Source: an uncultured Collinsella sp. (GTDB lineage: Bacteria; Actinomycetota; Coriobacteriia; Coriobacteriales; Coriobacteriaceae). From it: DNA of 64,000 nucleotides. Below, piece by piece: positions 7,415 through 16,894 of the stretch. The stretch spans positions 62,001 through 126,000 of the forward strand of contig CAJLVJ010000001.1 of the NCBI GenBank assembly GCA_905210085.1, in the 5' to 3' direction. Numbering within the stretch: position 1 is the first letter of the stretch; every line of letters begins with the position of its first letter. The position numbers were made by a program, and so were the translations under genes. Below the pieces are notes generated by a model that made no database searches, was not told where the DNA came from, and saw only the letters and a list, made by a program, of their open reading frames with translations.

Positions 7415-7553
7415 ACGCCACCGGCAGATCGCCAAAACCACCGCAAAGGCGCGCTGCACCCTTTGTGGGCTCAAGAGCTTGACGTGAGCGACATCTAGGT
7501 TTTTTGAAGCAAATACGACACGTACGCTAACTCCCCTCAACAAGGAGGACCCT

Positions 7554-10319
7554 ATGCTGATGCTCAAAACCGTCACGGTACTCGAAGCCATCTCCAAGCG
7601 CCGCCGCACGGCGCGCCCTGCCGCTCATACCGGCCTGTCCAAGAACACCATATTCGCCACCACCCATAGTGCCGAGGACGCCCTCGTACTGCTTGACGCC
7701 ACGGCAAACGGCCTCACCGTCGAGCAGGCAACTGAGCGCCTGAACGCCGTCGGCCCCAACACCATCGAGGCAACGACCAAAACGCTCGCCCGCCGCATCG
7801 CCGACGCCTTCATCGATCCCTTCGCCGGCATCCTCGCCGCGCTCGCGCTGGTCTCGCTCTACATCGACGTGCTCGCCGTACCCGAGCCGCAGCGCGACCC
7901 CTCCACGGTCATCGTCATCGGCATCATGCTGCTGGTATCGGGCGGCATGAAGTTTATCCAGGAAGCCCGCAGCGGCAATGCGGCCGAGGCCCTTAAGGAC
8001 CTGGTCTCCAACACTTGCACCGCCCTGCGCGACGGCGGGCGCATCGAGATCCCCTTCGACGAGCTCGTCCCCGGCGATGTAATCCGCCTCTCTGCCGGCG
8101 ATATGGTGCCGGCAGACGCCCGCATCATCACCGCGCGCGACCTGTTTGTGATCGAGTCCGCACTCACCGGCGAGAGCGAGGCCGTCGAGAAGACCACCGC
8201 CGTCACCGTCGTCGAGGGCGCCGACGGCTCCGCACTGCCACTCTCTGCCTGCAAGAACATCGTCTTTACCGGCACCTCCGTGCAAAACGGCGCCGCCATG
8301 GCGCTTGTCGTTGCCACCGGCTCGGACACCTACCTGGGCGGCATCGCCAAGATGCTCAACGGGCGCGGCGAAAAAAGCGCGTTTGACCGCGGCGTCTCGA
8401 GCGTCTCCATGCTGCTGGTGCGCCTGATGCTCGTTATGGCGCCGGCCGTCTTTGCCATCAACGCCGCCACCAAGGGCAACGTCATCGACGCGCTGCTGTT
8501 CGCCACGAGCGTGGCCGTGGGCATCACGCCGCAGATGCTTCCCGTCATCGTGACCACGAGCCTGTCGCAGGGCGCCAAGGACCTCGCCCGTCGCCAGGTT
8601 ATCGTCAAGGAGCTGCCGGCGATTCAAAACCTCGGAGCGATGGACGTCCTGTGCTGCGACAAGACCGGCACCCTCACCGAAGACCGCATCGTGCTCGAGC
8701 GCTACCTCAACACCGATGGCAACGAGGACGCGCGCGTGCTGCGCCATGCGTTTTTGAACAGCTTCTTCCAGACCGGCCTCAAAAATCTTATCGACCTGGC
8801 CGTAATCGACCGTGCCGATGTGACACCCTCGACCGTCGCACCCGATTCCATGCTGGGCCAGAGCCTGCGCGACCGCTACACCAAGGTCGACGAGGTTCCC
8901 TTCGATTTCTCGCGCCGTCGCCTGAGCGTAGTTGTCGCCGACGCCCAAGGCAAAACCCAGATGGTTACCAAGGGCGCCGCCGAGGAAATGCTCGAGATCT
9001 GCTCCTTTGTCGAGATCGATGGCATCGCTCAGCCGCTCACCGACGAGAAGCTCGCCCAGATTCGCAAGCAGATCGCCGGACTTAACGCCGAGGGCCTACG
9101 CGTAATTGCCGTGGCGCAGAAGACCAATCCGCGCTGCGTGGGCGAGTTTGGCATCGCCGACGAGTGCGACATGGTGCTGATGGGCTTTTTGGCCTTCCTC
9201 GATCCGCCCAAAGCAAGTGCCGCGGGCGCCGTCGCCACCCTCGAGGCCAAGGGCGTGGCGGTCAAGGTCCTAACCGGCGACAACGACCGCGTCGCCGCCA
9301 CCGTCTGCGAGCAGATTGGTATCGATGCGAGCAACGTCTTGCTCGGCTCCGAGATCGATGCGCTCGATGACGCCGAACTTGCCGAGCGCGCCGAGAAAAC
9401 CCACCTCTTCGCCAAGCTCTCGCCGCTGCAGAAGGCGCGCCTAGTACGTGTCATGCGCGAGATGCTCGGCTACACCGTGGGCTTTATGGGCGACGGCATC
9501 AACGACGCCGCCATGCGTGCGAGCGATTGCGGCATCTCGGTCGATTCGGCCGTCGACATTGCCAAGGAATCCGCCGATATCATCTTGCTTCAGAAGGACC
9601 TGGGCGTGCTCGAGCGCGGCATCATCGAAGGCCGCCGCACTTACGGCAACCTGCTCAAGTACCTCAAGACCACGGTGAGCTCCAACTTTGGCAATGTGCT
9701 GTCCGTGACCGTCGCGAGCCTGTTCTTGCCGTTTTTGCCCATGAGCGCCCTGCAGCTGGTTCTGCTGTCGCTGGTCTACGAGATCGTGTGCATCGCACTG
9801 CCGTGGGACACCGTCGATGACGCCTGGACTGCCCGCCCGCGTGCCTGGGACGCCGCGTCCATCAAGGGCTTTATGCTCGAGCTGGGCCCCGTGAGCTCGC
9901 TGTTTGACATCGTGACCTTCGCCGCGCTCTTCTTTGTCGTGTGCCCCGCCGCCGTGGACGCAAGCTGGTCCGAGCTTGCCGCTGCGGGCGACGTCGCGGG
10001 TATGGCGACCTTTGCTGCGCTCTTCCAGAGCGGCTGGTTTGTCGAGTCCATGTGGTCGCAGACACTCGTGGTCCACATGTTGCGCTCCCCGCATCTGCCG
10101 AGCCCGCGCGACCACGCCGCGCCCGCATTGTGCGTTCTTACCGTGCTGGGCCTGGCGCTCGTCACCTGGCTGCCGGCAAGCCCCATCGCCGATGCGCTCG
10201 GCCTCATGCCGCTGCCCACGAGCTTTTTTGGGCTGCTCATTGGCATCGTTACCGCCTATATCGCGCTCACCCAGCTGGCAAAGCGCCGCTACATTGCCCG
10301 CCACGGCGAGCTGCTGTAG
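7554..10319 (+). CDS. mgtA: Magnesium-transporting P-type ATPase MgtA
   Basis: The 921-residue protein is a type III-B P-type ATPase that imports Mg2+ with ATP. It has ALTGES in the actuator domain (about residue 205), DKTGTLTED with the phosphorylated Asp (about 370), and MGDGINDAA in the P domain (about 645). Membrane segments flank these and end with the C-terminal bundle. MgtA is the family member most like it because of length, the PxxGxIxAxLAxxS-type early helix and the ITPQMLPVIVT segment. AGGAGG lies 5 nt before the ATG. It is probably induced at low Mg2+ through the leader. Confidence 0.93.
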   Translation: MLMLKTVTVLEAISKRRRTARPAAHTGLSKNTIFATTHSAEDALVLLDATANGLTVEQATERLNAVGPNTIEATTKTLARRIADAFIDPFAGILAALALVSLYIDVLAVPEPQRDPSTVIVIGIMLLVSGGMKFIQEARSGNAAEALKDLVSNTCTALRDGGRIEIPFDELVPGDVIRLSAGDMVPADARIITARDLFVIESALTGESEAVEKTTAVTVVEGADGSALPLSACKNIVFTGTSVQNGAAMALVVATGSDTYLGGIAKMLNGRGEKSAFDRGVSSVSMLLVRLMLVMAPAVFAINAATKGNVIDALLFATSVAVGITPQMLPVIVTTSLSQGAKDLARRQVIVKELPAIQNLGAMDVLCCDKTGTLTEDRIVLERYLNTDGNEDARVLRHAFLNSFFQTGLKNLIDLAVIDRADVTPSTVAPDSMLGQSLRDRYTKVDEVPFDFSRRRLSVVVADAQGKTQMVTKGAAEEMLEICSFVEIDGIAQPLTDEKLAQIRKQIAGLNAEGLRVIAVAQKTNPRCVGEFGIADECDMVLMGFLAFLDPPKASAAGAVATLEAKGVAVKVLTGDNDRVAATVCEQIGIDASNVLLGSEIDALDDAELAERAEKTHLFAKLSPLQKARLVRVMREMLGYTVGFMGDGINDAAMRASDCGISVDSAVDIAKESADIILLQKDLGVLERGIIEGRRTYGNLLKYLKTTVSSNFGNVLSVTVASLFLPFLPMSALQLVLLSLVYEIVCIALPWDTVDDAWTARPRAWDAASIKGFMLELGPVSSLFDIVTFAALFFVVCPAAVDASWSELAAAGDVAGMATFAALFQSGWFVESMWSQTLVVHMLRSPHLPSPRDHAAPALCVLTVLGLALVTWLPASPIADALGLMPLPTSFFGLLIGIVTAYIALTQLAKRRYIARHGELL

Positions 10320-10419
10320 CAAGTAGACGGAAAACACCCTGCCACCTGCCGTTGCCACTACCACAGCTGCCAACGCCGCTGCCGCTGCCTCTGCCGCCGC
10401 CGCAGTCTATCCCCCCAGC

Positions 10420-10486
10420 AGTTGCGGTGAAATAGTTCCTGTTTAAAGCCCAGTGACTTTAATTTAGGGACTATTCCACCGCAACT
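10420..10486. repeat. Long-arm inverted repeat between mgtA and the LuxR gene
   Basis: Arms AGTTGCGGTGAAATAGTTCC (10420-10439) and the complementary sequence at 10467-10486 pair over 20 positions with one mismatch and one G-T pair. It sits between convergent genes and could be a two-way transcription end, but lacks clear T-runs. The rest of the gap is low-complexity GCC/CTG sequence. Confidence 0.65.
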
Positions 10487-10500
10487 TATTGGGAGATTAG

Positions 10501-12045
10501 CTAGTCCTTGGGTGTCCAGGACCAGAAGAAGTTGATAAGGGCCACACGCGAGGCGGTACCGGCCTTTTTGTTGATCGAGGAAATGTGGCGATAGAGCGTG
10601 GAACGCGAAAGGAAGAGCGTTGTGGCGATGTCCTGAACGCTCTGGTCCGAAACGACCAAGACCTCAAGAATATCGCGCTCGCGCTCTGTAAGCCCAAAGG
10701 TGGCGACGAAAGCATCGAGGCGTTCATCGGACGTGAGCTCCGCTGCCTCCACGGGCTCGGGGTCGGAGCATGTGGGCGCAAGATCCCCACCAAGATCGTC
10801 GGTGGCAAGCGGCGGTCCGTCCCGCATCGCGGCATCATCGGCTCGTTGCCCCAACTGCCCCAGCAGCGTAATCGCAATGCCCACAAACATCACGAGCGCC
10901 GCACCGACCGCAGCCAGCACATTTTGACTCGAGATAATCGCCACTGCCGGCGCCGTCACGAACATCGAGCACACGTTGTTGACGACGCGACCCATGCACG
11001 GCCAAAAATATGACCAGCGCGCATAGAGCGAGACGGCGGCATATTTTGTGGTAAAGAACACCACGAAAAAGCCCGAGCCCAGATAAAAGATGATCGTGGC
11101 AGCAAGCTCATTGCCGCCATTGCCATCGACGATGAGCACAAAGAACGAAAGCGTGGACAGTATGGCGGCACATGTCATGCCGATATTCATATACGAGCGG
11201 CCGTGCAGGTCAAATAGTGCGCCAGCGACCAACGAGCTCACGACAAGCAGCAGGCGCGGCCAATCGCCCAAATCGACGGCTCCGACAGCATGCAGGGTCG
11301 TGAAGCCCGCGTTGAGAGCGGCGAATACGCCGGAAAGATACGCCGTCGCCACGGTCAGGCGAACTACGGCGCGACGGAATGCCGCCTTTGCCTCGGGATC
11401 GTCATGCCACTTGGCGCCATATTCCAGAGCATCTACCGAAAGCCCGGCAGCACTGGGTTCAAAGTTGGGATTGGACTCGTCGCGCAGCTTGGCGCGTCGG
11501 GCACCGTGGAGCAACGCCACCTGCGCGATCGCGCAGACGACCAGAACAGCCTGCTGAGGAATGCCGGCAGGCATCACCATGTGGTTGAGCACCTGCACCA
11601 GAACGCCCATGGCGTAGGAAAGTGCAGCCGCACGCGCCAAGCAGGGCGTCCGTGCAAAGCGCCGCGCAAAGTTTGCATGGGCAGTCGATCCGCAGTAGCC
11701 CAGCGCGCAGCACGCCACCAAACCGCCGGCAATTACCACCTCAACCTGAACCGCCATAATCAACAGCAGCAATGCCGCCACCAGCAAAACGCCCGTAACG
11801 TCACTCGTTGCTTCAATGGCATGGGGACGGCGATAGTACAGAATAGGACGCACAAAAAAGCCAATCACGCTCGCGCCGATAACAAGGCTCTCATAAATAA
11901 CAACCTCGTCCGGAGACACGAACTCGGCCATGCGCGCATCAAAAAGATACTCGCACGCCAAAAACGTGAAGAAGAACAGCGCCAGGCATATAATCTCCCG
12001 AATGCCCCGACGCAGATATGCGGTTGTGTCTCCCATGTCCCTCAT
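10501..12045 (-). CDS. Membrane-bound LuxR-type regulator
   Basis: The protein is about 514 residues: roughly 12 hydrophobic segments (residues ~15-400) followed by a linker and a C-terminal LuxR HTH (LTERERDILEVLVVSDQSV, then STLYRHISSINKK). This MFS-like membrane part joined to a LuxR HTH is typical of Coriobacteriia, where many copies exist; their ligands are mostly unknown. The ATG at 12045 has GGGGG upstream; an extension to a TTG at 12066 is less likely. It has no operon partner. Confidence 0.85.
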   Translation of the reverse strand: MRDMGDTTAYLRRGIREIICLALFFFTFLACEYLFDARMAEFVSPDEVVIYESLVIGASVIGFFVRPILYYRRPHAIEATSDVTGVLLVAALLLLIMAVQVEVVIAGGLVACCALGYCGSTAHANFARRFARTPCLARAAALSYAMGVLVQVLNHMVMPAGIPQQAVLVVCAIAQVALLHGARRAKLRDESNPNFEPSAAGLSVDALEYGAKWHDDPEAKAAFRRAVVRLTVATAYLSGVFAALNAGFTTLHAVGAVDLGDWPRLLLVVSSLVAGALFDLHGRSYMNIGMTCAAILSTLSFFVLIVDGNGGNELAATIIFYLGSGFFVVFFTTKYAAVSLYARWSYFWPCMGRVVNNVCSMFVTAPAVAIISSQNVLAAVGAALVMFVGIAITLLGQLGQRADDAAMRDGPPLATDDLGGDLAPTCSDPEPVEAAELTSDERLDAFVATFGLTERERDILEVLVVSDQSVQDIATTLFLSRSTLYRHISSINKKAGTASRVALINFFWSWTPKD

Positions 12046-12422
12046 GGTTAACCCCCAGCCGCTCAATTGTCTGGAAAACTATTTTAATAAAGAACCAGTC
12101 TCAATATCGAAGCCGAGCTCGAAATGCTGCAAATTTGACCCCAGCCGTTCACGTCACACCGCGGTTTTGAGCCTCATGGACCAGAAGGGACACGCGCGGC
12201 CTCTAGCTCGGCAAGGAGTGTCTCCAACTGCCACTCATTTAAGTACGTCCCCAATGAGTGCCCAATGACTACCCGCAGCAAGGAGTGTCCCTATGTGTCG
12301 GATGAAAAATGGGCCATGTGTCCCAGTTGTGGAGACTCCTTGAGCCGTCTGGGTATCGCGAAGGATCGCGCACTCCCCCATCATCAAAAGTGACACACGC
12401 TACCAGTTGATGGGAGGCAGCC
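12046..12422. other. Gene-free stretch with family C repeats
   Basis: The left part is the LuxR gene's upstream region. From 12208 to about 12345 it holds family C sequence: GGAGTGTCtCCAACTGCC, the perfect hairpin CACTCATT/AATGAGTG at 12232-12260 (loop TAAGTACGTCCCC), then further degenerate units (AAGGAGTGTCCC, GTGTCCCAGTTG). A GGGAGG ribosome site for the next gene closes the region. Confidence 0.55.
12232..12260. repeat. Family C hairpin
   Basis: An 8-bp perfect stem CACTCATT (12232-12239) with AATGAGTG (12253-12260) and loop TAAGTACGTCCCC. The stem bases differ from the GACTAGTCATT form while the pairing and loop are kept. Confidence 0.75.
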
Positions 12423-13160
12423 ATGGGCTTCTTTGACAAGATGTTCGAGAAGAAAGAGTGCGCGATTTGCGGTACCGAGCTGGGACTTCTAGGTAAGACA
12501 AAAATCAATGAAGGCTACCTGTGCAAAGAGTGCGCCGGCAAGCTCTCCCCCTACTTTCACGGCTATCGCTCCAGCACCGCGGACGACATCCGTGAGCAAC
12601 TCGCCTACCGCGAGGCCAACGCCGAACGCCTGTCTTCGTTCAACCCCACGCGCACGCTTTCTGCCGGGCGCACCAATATTATGCTCGATGAGGACGCGGG
12701 CCTGCTGATCATCACTTCGCAGAGCCGCTGGCGCGACACCAATCCCGACATCATCGAGTTCTCGCAGGTACTCGGCTGCGATATGGATATCGACGAGCAG
12801 CGCACCGAGATCTACCGCGAGACCAAGGACGGCGAGCGCGAGAGCTACAACCCGCCGCGCTACGACCTGGATTACGACTTTAATCTGACCATCCACGTCA
12901 ACACGCCGTACTTTACCGAGATCAACCTGCGCGTGAACGACTCCACCATCGATCAGCGCGGCTCCATCGAATATCGCGAGGCCAAGCGCCAGGCAACCGA
13001 AGTCCGCGATGCGCTGGTGCAGCTGCGCCAGGAGACGCGCGACAGCGTCGTGGCCGCCAAGGCCCCCAAGACCGCGGTGACCTGCCCCTTCTGCGGAGCC
13101 ACCACCATTCCCGATGCCAGTGGGCGCTGCGAATACTGCGGCGGCGCCATCGGCGCATAG
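12423..13160 (+). CDS. Two-zinc-ribbon protein of unknown function (DUF4428-like N-terminus)
   Basis: A 245-residue soluble protein with one zinc ribbon at each end: CAICGTEL...CKEC near residues 13-40, typical of DUF4428, and CPFCGATT...CEYCGG at about 221-242. The middle (GLLIITSQSRWRD and the YDFNLTIHVNTPYF stretch) is beta-rich and like a PH-like domain used by gut bacterial stress proteins. GGGAGGCAGCC precedes the ATG. It leads a run of three zinc-ribbon genes, so it probably acts with the two downstream proteins. Function is unknown. Confidence 0.7.
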   Translation: MGFFDKMFEKKECAICGTELGLLGKTKINEGYLCKECAGKLSPYFHGYRSSTADDIREQLAYREANAERLSSFNPTRTLSAGRTNIMLDEDAGLLIITSQSRWRDTNPDIIEFSQVLGCDMDIDEQRTEIYRETKDGERESYNPPRYDLDYDFNLTIHVNTPYFTEINLRVNDSTIDQRGSIEYREAKRQATEVRDALVQLRQETRDSVVAAKAPKTAVTCPFCGATTIPDASGRCEYCGGAIGA

Positions 13161-13184
13161 CCTCCGGCAGCGAAAGGACCGATC

Positions 13185-14507
13185 ATGGCCTTCGAGAGCG
13201 TCAACTATCAATGCCCCGCATGTGGCGGCCCCCTTCACTTTGCCAGTGCCGAGCAAAAGCTCGTCTGCGACTACTGCGATTCTCGTTTTGAAGTCGAAGA
13301 AGTCGAGGCCCTCTATCGCGAGCGCCAGGACAAGGCAGATGCCAAAGCCGATGCGGCAGCCGCAACGCCCAAGCCTGCTGTCGACGATGCCGTGCAGGAG
13401 CTGGCCCAAAACGCCGGCTACATCTGCTCGTCGTGCGGCGCCGAGCTCGTGTCCGACGGCACCGTCGCCGTCACCACCTGCCCGTACTGCGGCAACTCCA
13501 CCGTGGCGCCCGGCCAGCTCTCTGGCGACTTCTCGCCCGACCTGGTGATTCCGTTTAAGCTCGGGCGCGATAACGTTATGGCCGCACTCAAGGAACACTA
13601 CAAGGGCAAGATCTTGCTGCCCAAGAGCTTTGTCACCGGCAACCATATCGACGAGGTCCAAGGTGTCTACGTGCCGTTTTGGCTCTACGGCGCCCGCGTT
13701 GACGGCGAAGTGTACTTTGACGCGACCAACGAGACCGTAACCGAGGAATCCGACCGCACCGTCACGACCACCGACCACTACGATGCCTACCGCAAGGGAA
13801 ACATCTCGTTTAAGCGCGTGCCCGTCGACGGATCGTCCAAGATGCCCGACGGCCATATGGACGCCATCGAGCCGTTTGACTACGACGCGCTGCGCCCGTT
13901 CTCGGTTGCCTATATGCCCGGCTACATCGCCAACCGCTACGACGAGGACCGCGAAACCTGCAAGGCGCGCGCCGAGCGCCGCATGGAGGAGAGCACGATC
14001 TCGGCCCTGCGCGAGACCGTCGTCGACGAGTATGACGACGCCACGGTCGAAAGCAAGCAGCTCGACTACACCTGGGAAGACAGCGACTACGCCCTGCTCC
14101 CCGTGTGGATGCTTTCCACCTCGTGGAACAGCAAGAGTTATCTGTTTGCCATGAACGGCCAGACCGGCCGCATGGTCGGCGAGCTCCCCTGCTCCAAGCC
14201 CAAGCTCGCCATCGCCTCGGTACTGTTCTTTGTAATCGGATTTGTCCTCTCCCAGATTCTCTTTATGGGGGAATACGCCTTCGATCCGGATTACCTCACC
14301 TTTGATATCGAGGGCATCCTCATCAACGTCATCGCGCCGCTGATCATCGTGATTATCGGAGACGTGCTACTGGTAGGCCAGCTCAAGACGGCCAACGAAG
14401 CAACCCATGCCGATGAGTATTGTGGCGAGCTCGACTTGACCGAGAAGCACGACACCTTCAGCCACACCGAGACCACCGTTGTCATGAAAGACGACAAGGA
14501 CGACTAA
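13185..14507 (+). CDS. TFIIB-type zinc-ribbon membrane protein, YdjG-like
   Basis: The 440-residue protein has two N-terminal zinc ribbons (CPACGG...CDYC and CSSCGAEL...CPYCGN), a soluble middle that includes VPFWLYGARVDG, and two membrane helices near residues 345-400. This order matches the B. subtilis YdjG type, which sits in the pspA-ydjGHI membrane stress operon. It starts 24 bp after the previous gene with AAAGGA upstream. No pspA gene is seen in this window. Confidence 0.7.
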   Translation: MAFESVNYQCPACGGPLHFASAEQKLVCDYCDSRFEVEEVEALYRERQDKADAKADAAAATPKPAVDDAVQELAQNAGYICSSCGAELVSDGTVAVTTCPYCGNSTVAPGQLSGDFSPDLVIPFKLGRDNVMAALKEHYKGKILLPKSFVTGNHIDEVQGVYVPFWLYGARVDGEVYFDATNETVTEESDRTVTTTDHYDAYRKGNISFKRVPVDGSSKMPDGHMDAIEPFDYDALRPFSVAYMPGYIANRYDEDRETCKARAERRMEESTISALRETVVDEYDDATVESKQLDYTWEDSDYALLPVWMLSTSWNSKSYLFAMNGQTGRMVGELPCSKPKLAIASVLFFVIGFVLSQILFMGEYAFDPDYLTFDIEGILINVIAPLIIVIIGDVLLVGQLKTANEATHADEYCGELDLTEKHDTFSHTETTVVMKDDKDD

Positions 14508-14555
14508 GCAATCCAACCAATACCACCCGGCCTTTGACGAGAAAGGAAGATCACC

Positions 14556-15779
14556 ATGGGACTCTTGAAAGCTGGATTGGGAGCTGCCGGCGGCGTCATG
14601 GCCGACCAGTGGAAGGAATTTATCTACTGCGAATCGATGCCTGCTGACGTCTTGGCCTGCAAGGGCAGCAAACGTACCGGTGGCCGCAGTTCCAACACGC
14701 GCGGCGAGGACAACGTCATCTCCAACGGCTCGGTCATCGCCGTCAACGACGGACAAGGCATGCTCGTGGTGCAAAACGGCAAGATCATCGAAGTCGCGCT
14801 GGAGCCCGGTGAGTTCGTCTTCGATACCGGCAGCGAGCCGAGCGTCTTTAGCGGCAACCTGGGCGATTCCATCAAGGAGACCTTCGCCAATATCGGCAGC
14901 CGCTTTACCTTTGGCGGCGACGCGGGCAAGGACCAGCGCGTCTACTTCATCAACACCAAGGAGATCATCGGCAACAAGTACGGCACCGCCTCGCCCGTGC
15001 CCTTCCGCGTGGTCGATAACAACATTGGCCTGGACGTCGACATCTCCGTGCGCTGCAACGGTGAGTATTCGTACCGCATCACCAACCCGCTGCTGTTCTA
15101 CACCAACGTATGCGGCAACGTGACCGATAGCTACACGCGCGACAAGATCGACAGCCAGCTTAAGTCCGAGCTGCTCACCGCCCTGCAGCCCGCCTTTGCC
15201 AAGATCTCGGAGATGGGCATCCGCTACAGCGCCATCCCCGGCCACACCACCGAGCTCGCCCGCGCGCTCAACGAGGTCCTCTCTGCCGACTGGCGTGACC
15301 TGCGCGGCGTCGAGATCGTAAGCTTTGGCGTCAACTCCATCGCCGCCTCGCAAGAAGACGAGCAGATGATCAAGGACCTGCAGAAAGCCGCGGTCATGCG
15401 CGATCCCACCATGGCGGCAGCCAACATCGCCAGCGCCCAGAGCGATGCGATGCGCGCGGCAGCCGCCAACCCCAACGGCGCGATGGCAGGCTTTATGGGC
15501 ATGGGCATGGCAGGTGGCATGGGCGGCATGAACGCCAGCCAGCTGTTCGCCGCCGGCCAGGCACAGCAGCAGGCCGCCCCGCAGCCGGCTCCGGCTCCCG
15601 CCGCCGCACCTGCGGCCGGCACGTGGACTTGCAGCTGCGGCGCCACCAACACCGGCAAGTTCTGCTCCGAGTGCGGCAGTCCCGCACCCGCCCCGGCACC
15701 GGCAAAGTGGTTCTGCCCCAACTGCGGCAGCGAAAACGGCGGCAAGTTCTGCAGCAACTGCGGAACGCCCCGGCCTTAG
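14556..15779 (+). CDS. SPFH-domain protein with C-terminal double zinc ribbon, YdjI-like
   Basis: The 407-residue protein has an SPFH/band-7-like region (about residues 25-270, with GEFVFDTGSEPSVFSG and the R/E-rich DLRGVEIVSFGVNSI part), a Gly/Met-rich and Ala/Pro-rich linker, and two zinc ribbons at the end (CSCGATNTGKFCSECG and CPNCGSENGGKFCSNCG). This is the YdjI plan. Such proteins gather at membranes and, in Bacillus, help place PspA. It lies 48 bp after the YdjG-like gene with GAAAGGAAG upstream. Confidence 0.78.
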   Translation: MGLLKAGLGAAGGVMADQWKEFIYCESMPADVLACKGSKRTGGRSSNTRGEDNVISNGSVIAVNDGQGMLVVQNGKIIEVALEPGEFVFDTGSEPSVFSGNLGDSIKETFANIGSRFTFGGDAGKDQRVYFINTKEIIGNKYGTASPVPFRVVDNNIGLDVDISVRCNGEYSYRITNPLLFYTNVCGNVTDSYTRDKIDSQLKSELLTALQPAFAKISEMGIRYSAIPGHTTELARALNEVLSADWRDLRGVEIVSFGVNSIAASQEDEQMIKDLQKAAVMRDPTMAAANIASAQSDAMRAAAANPNGAMAGFMGMGMAGGMGGMNASQLFAAGQAQQQAAPQPAPAPAAAPAAGTWTCSCGATNTGKFCSECGSPAPAPAPAKWFCPNCGSENGGKFCSNCGTPRP

Positions 15780-15860
15780 CCCCTCTATCTGGTAATTGGC
15801 GGGGGGATCCGCCACCCCCGCATTTGCTTCTATGGGTTTCGTTCGATGAAGGAGGACACC

Positions 15861-16703
15861 ATGAAGACAACGTTCAAAAAGTCCGTACTCGCATTTCTGA
15901 CATGCGTTCTGGCGCTCGCCTTTGCCCTGACGGGCTGCAGCGGCGGCGGCAAGGACCCCAAGGCCAACTTCGTCGGCAGCTGGCAGTACTCGGGTGGAAC
16001 CTTGGAGGGCGAAGAGCTCACCGATGAGTACATGGATATGCTCAAGGAGTGGGGCCTCAACTGTATCCTGATCCTCGACGAAGACGGCACGGGCGTCCTC
16101 GACATGTTCCTTGAGGTCGCCGACCTGAAATGGGAGGCCAAGGACGCCACCACCGTAACGATTACCGCCGAAGATGAGTCGCACGACCTGAAGCTCAAGG
16201 ACGACAAGCTCGTCCTCGAGGTGGATGGCGACAAGCTTATCTTTACCAAGTCCGACAAGGACCTGTCCGGTACGGTGAAGAAGGATCGCGAGGCGGCCGA
16301 GAAGGAAGAGGAGATCGATGAGGCCGTCGAAGACGACGATGTCCAGAGTGTCGAAATCTCCCCCGCCGTCACCGTCGCCGATGACGATCTGTGCACCATC
16401 ACCATCACCGAGAAGTTCAAGGACGACTGGGGCGACATCGGCTTTGTCGTTAACATCACCAACAAGAGCGACAAGGACCTGACCTTCTACGCTCCTTCCG
16501 GCAAGACCAACGTCAACGGCACCATGAAGGACCCCTGGTTCTCGGCTCACCTGATGCCCGGCACCAACGCCACCGAGGAATTCACGTTCTCGAACGGCGA
16601 GCTTGACAGCCTTGACGACCTGGTCAACACGACCATCGGCATCGACGCCTACCTGACCGATTCCTACGAGGACGTCGCCTCTTACACCGCAACCATCGCG
16701 TAA
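15861..16703 (+). CDS. Secreted lipoprotein of unknown function
   Basis: The N-terminus MKTTFKKSVLAFLTCVLAL leads to a lipobox ALTGC at about residue 24, so it is a lipid-anchored surface protein. The 280-residue product has a lipocalin-like/DUF-type first half (FVGSWQYSGG...GVLDMF) and a charged DE/K hinge before a second beta-rich half. AAGGAGG precedes the ATG at 15861. It may belong to the zinc-ribbon operon upstream (81-bp gap) and is closed by a strong terminator. Confidence 0.75.
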   Translation: MKTTFKKSVLAFLTCVLALAFALTGCSGGGKDPKANFVGSWQYSGGTLEGEELTDEYMDMLKEWGLNCILILDEDGTGVLDMFLEVADLKWEAKDATTVTITAEDESHDLKLKDDKLVLEVDGDKLIFTKSDKDLSGTVKKDREAAEKEEEIDEAVEDDDVQSVEISPAVTVADDDLCTITITEKFKDDWGDIGFVVNITNKSDKDLTFYAPSGKTNVNGTMKDPWFSAHLMPGTNATEEFTFSNGELDSLDDLVNTTIGIDAYLTDSYEDVASYTATIA

Positions 16704-16754
16704 CGGCAGACATCGACAGCCGCGGATTGGCGGACACATCCGCGCACACCAGAC

Positions 16755-16783
16755 GGGGCCGCAGGAGTTAATCCTGCGGCCCC
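16755..16783 (+). terminator. Hairpin terminator after lipoprotein gene
   Basis: A perfect 11-bp stem GGGGCCGCAGG/CCTGCGGCCCC with a 7-nt loop lies 52 nt after the stop. No T-run follows. Confidence 0.6.
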
Positions 16784-16823
16784 GCCGCCTTGCGCCGACA
16801 GCACCGCTCGCACAAGCAGGCCG

Positions 16824-16852
16824 CCCGCCGTTTTCTGATGCAAAACGGCGGG
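16824..16852 (-). terminator. Hairpin after response regulator gene
   Basis: A perfect 11-bp stem CCCGCCGTTTT/AAAACGGCGGG with a 7-nt loop lies 43 nt downstream of the minus-strand response regulator stop. Confidence 0.55.
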
Positions 16853-16894
16853 TGGTCTATCTTTACGGCGCCGGAACACGGGTGAGCGCGCCGA

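Larger units (their letters stand above)
7117..7553 (+). other. Long leader and promoter region of mgtA
   Basis: This 437-bp gap holds the pyrE upstream region, a promoter at 7247-7275, a small ORF at 7343-7414, a hairpin CCGCAAAGG/CCTTTGTGG (7441-7449 with 7460-7468) and a T6 run near 7499-7505 before mgtA. If transcription starts near 7282, the mgtA leader is about 270 nt, long enough for regulated expression. No match to the M-box core could be recognised. Confidence 0.55.

Noticed and set aside
7272..7553. M-box magnesium riboswitch before mgtA
   Set aside because: The region is the right place and length, but the TTAGGTGAGGCTCCT-type core and the downstream GCTGCCCAGAAA-type block are absent.
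7527..8948. Long open frame opposite mgtA
   Set aside because: It is a shadow of the GC-rich third-position bias of mgtA; composition is His/Gly/Asp-rich, with no motif or ribosome site.
14367..16739. 790-codon open frame opposite the zinc-ribbon and lipoprotein genes
   Set aside because: Antisense shadow across three well-supported genes, no start signal and no recognisable domain.
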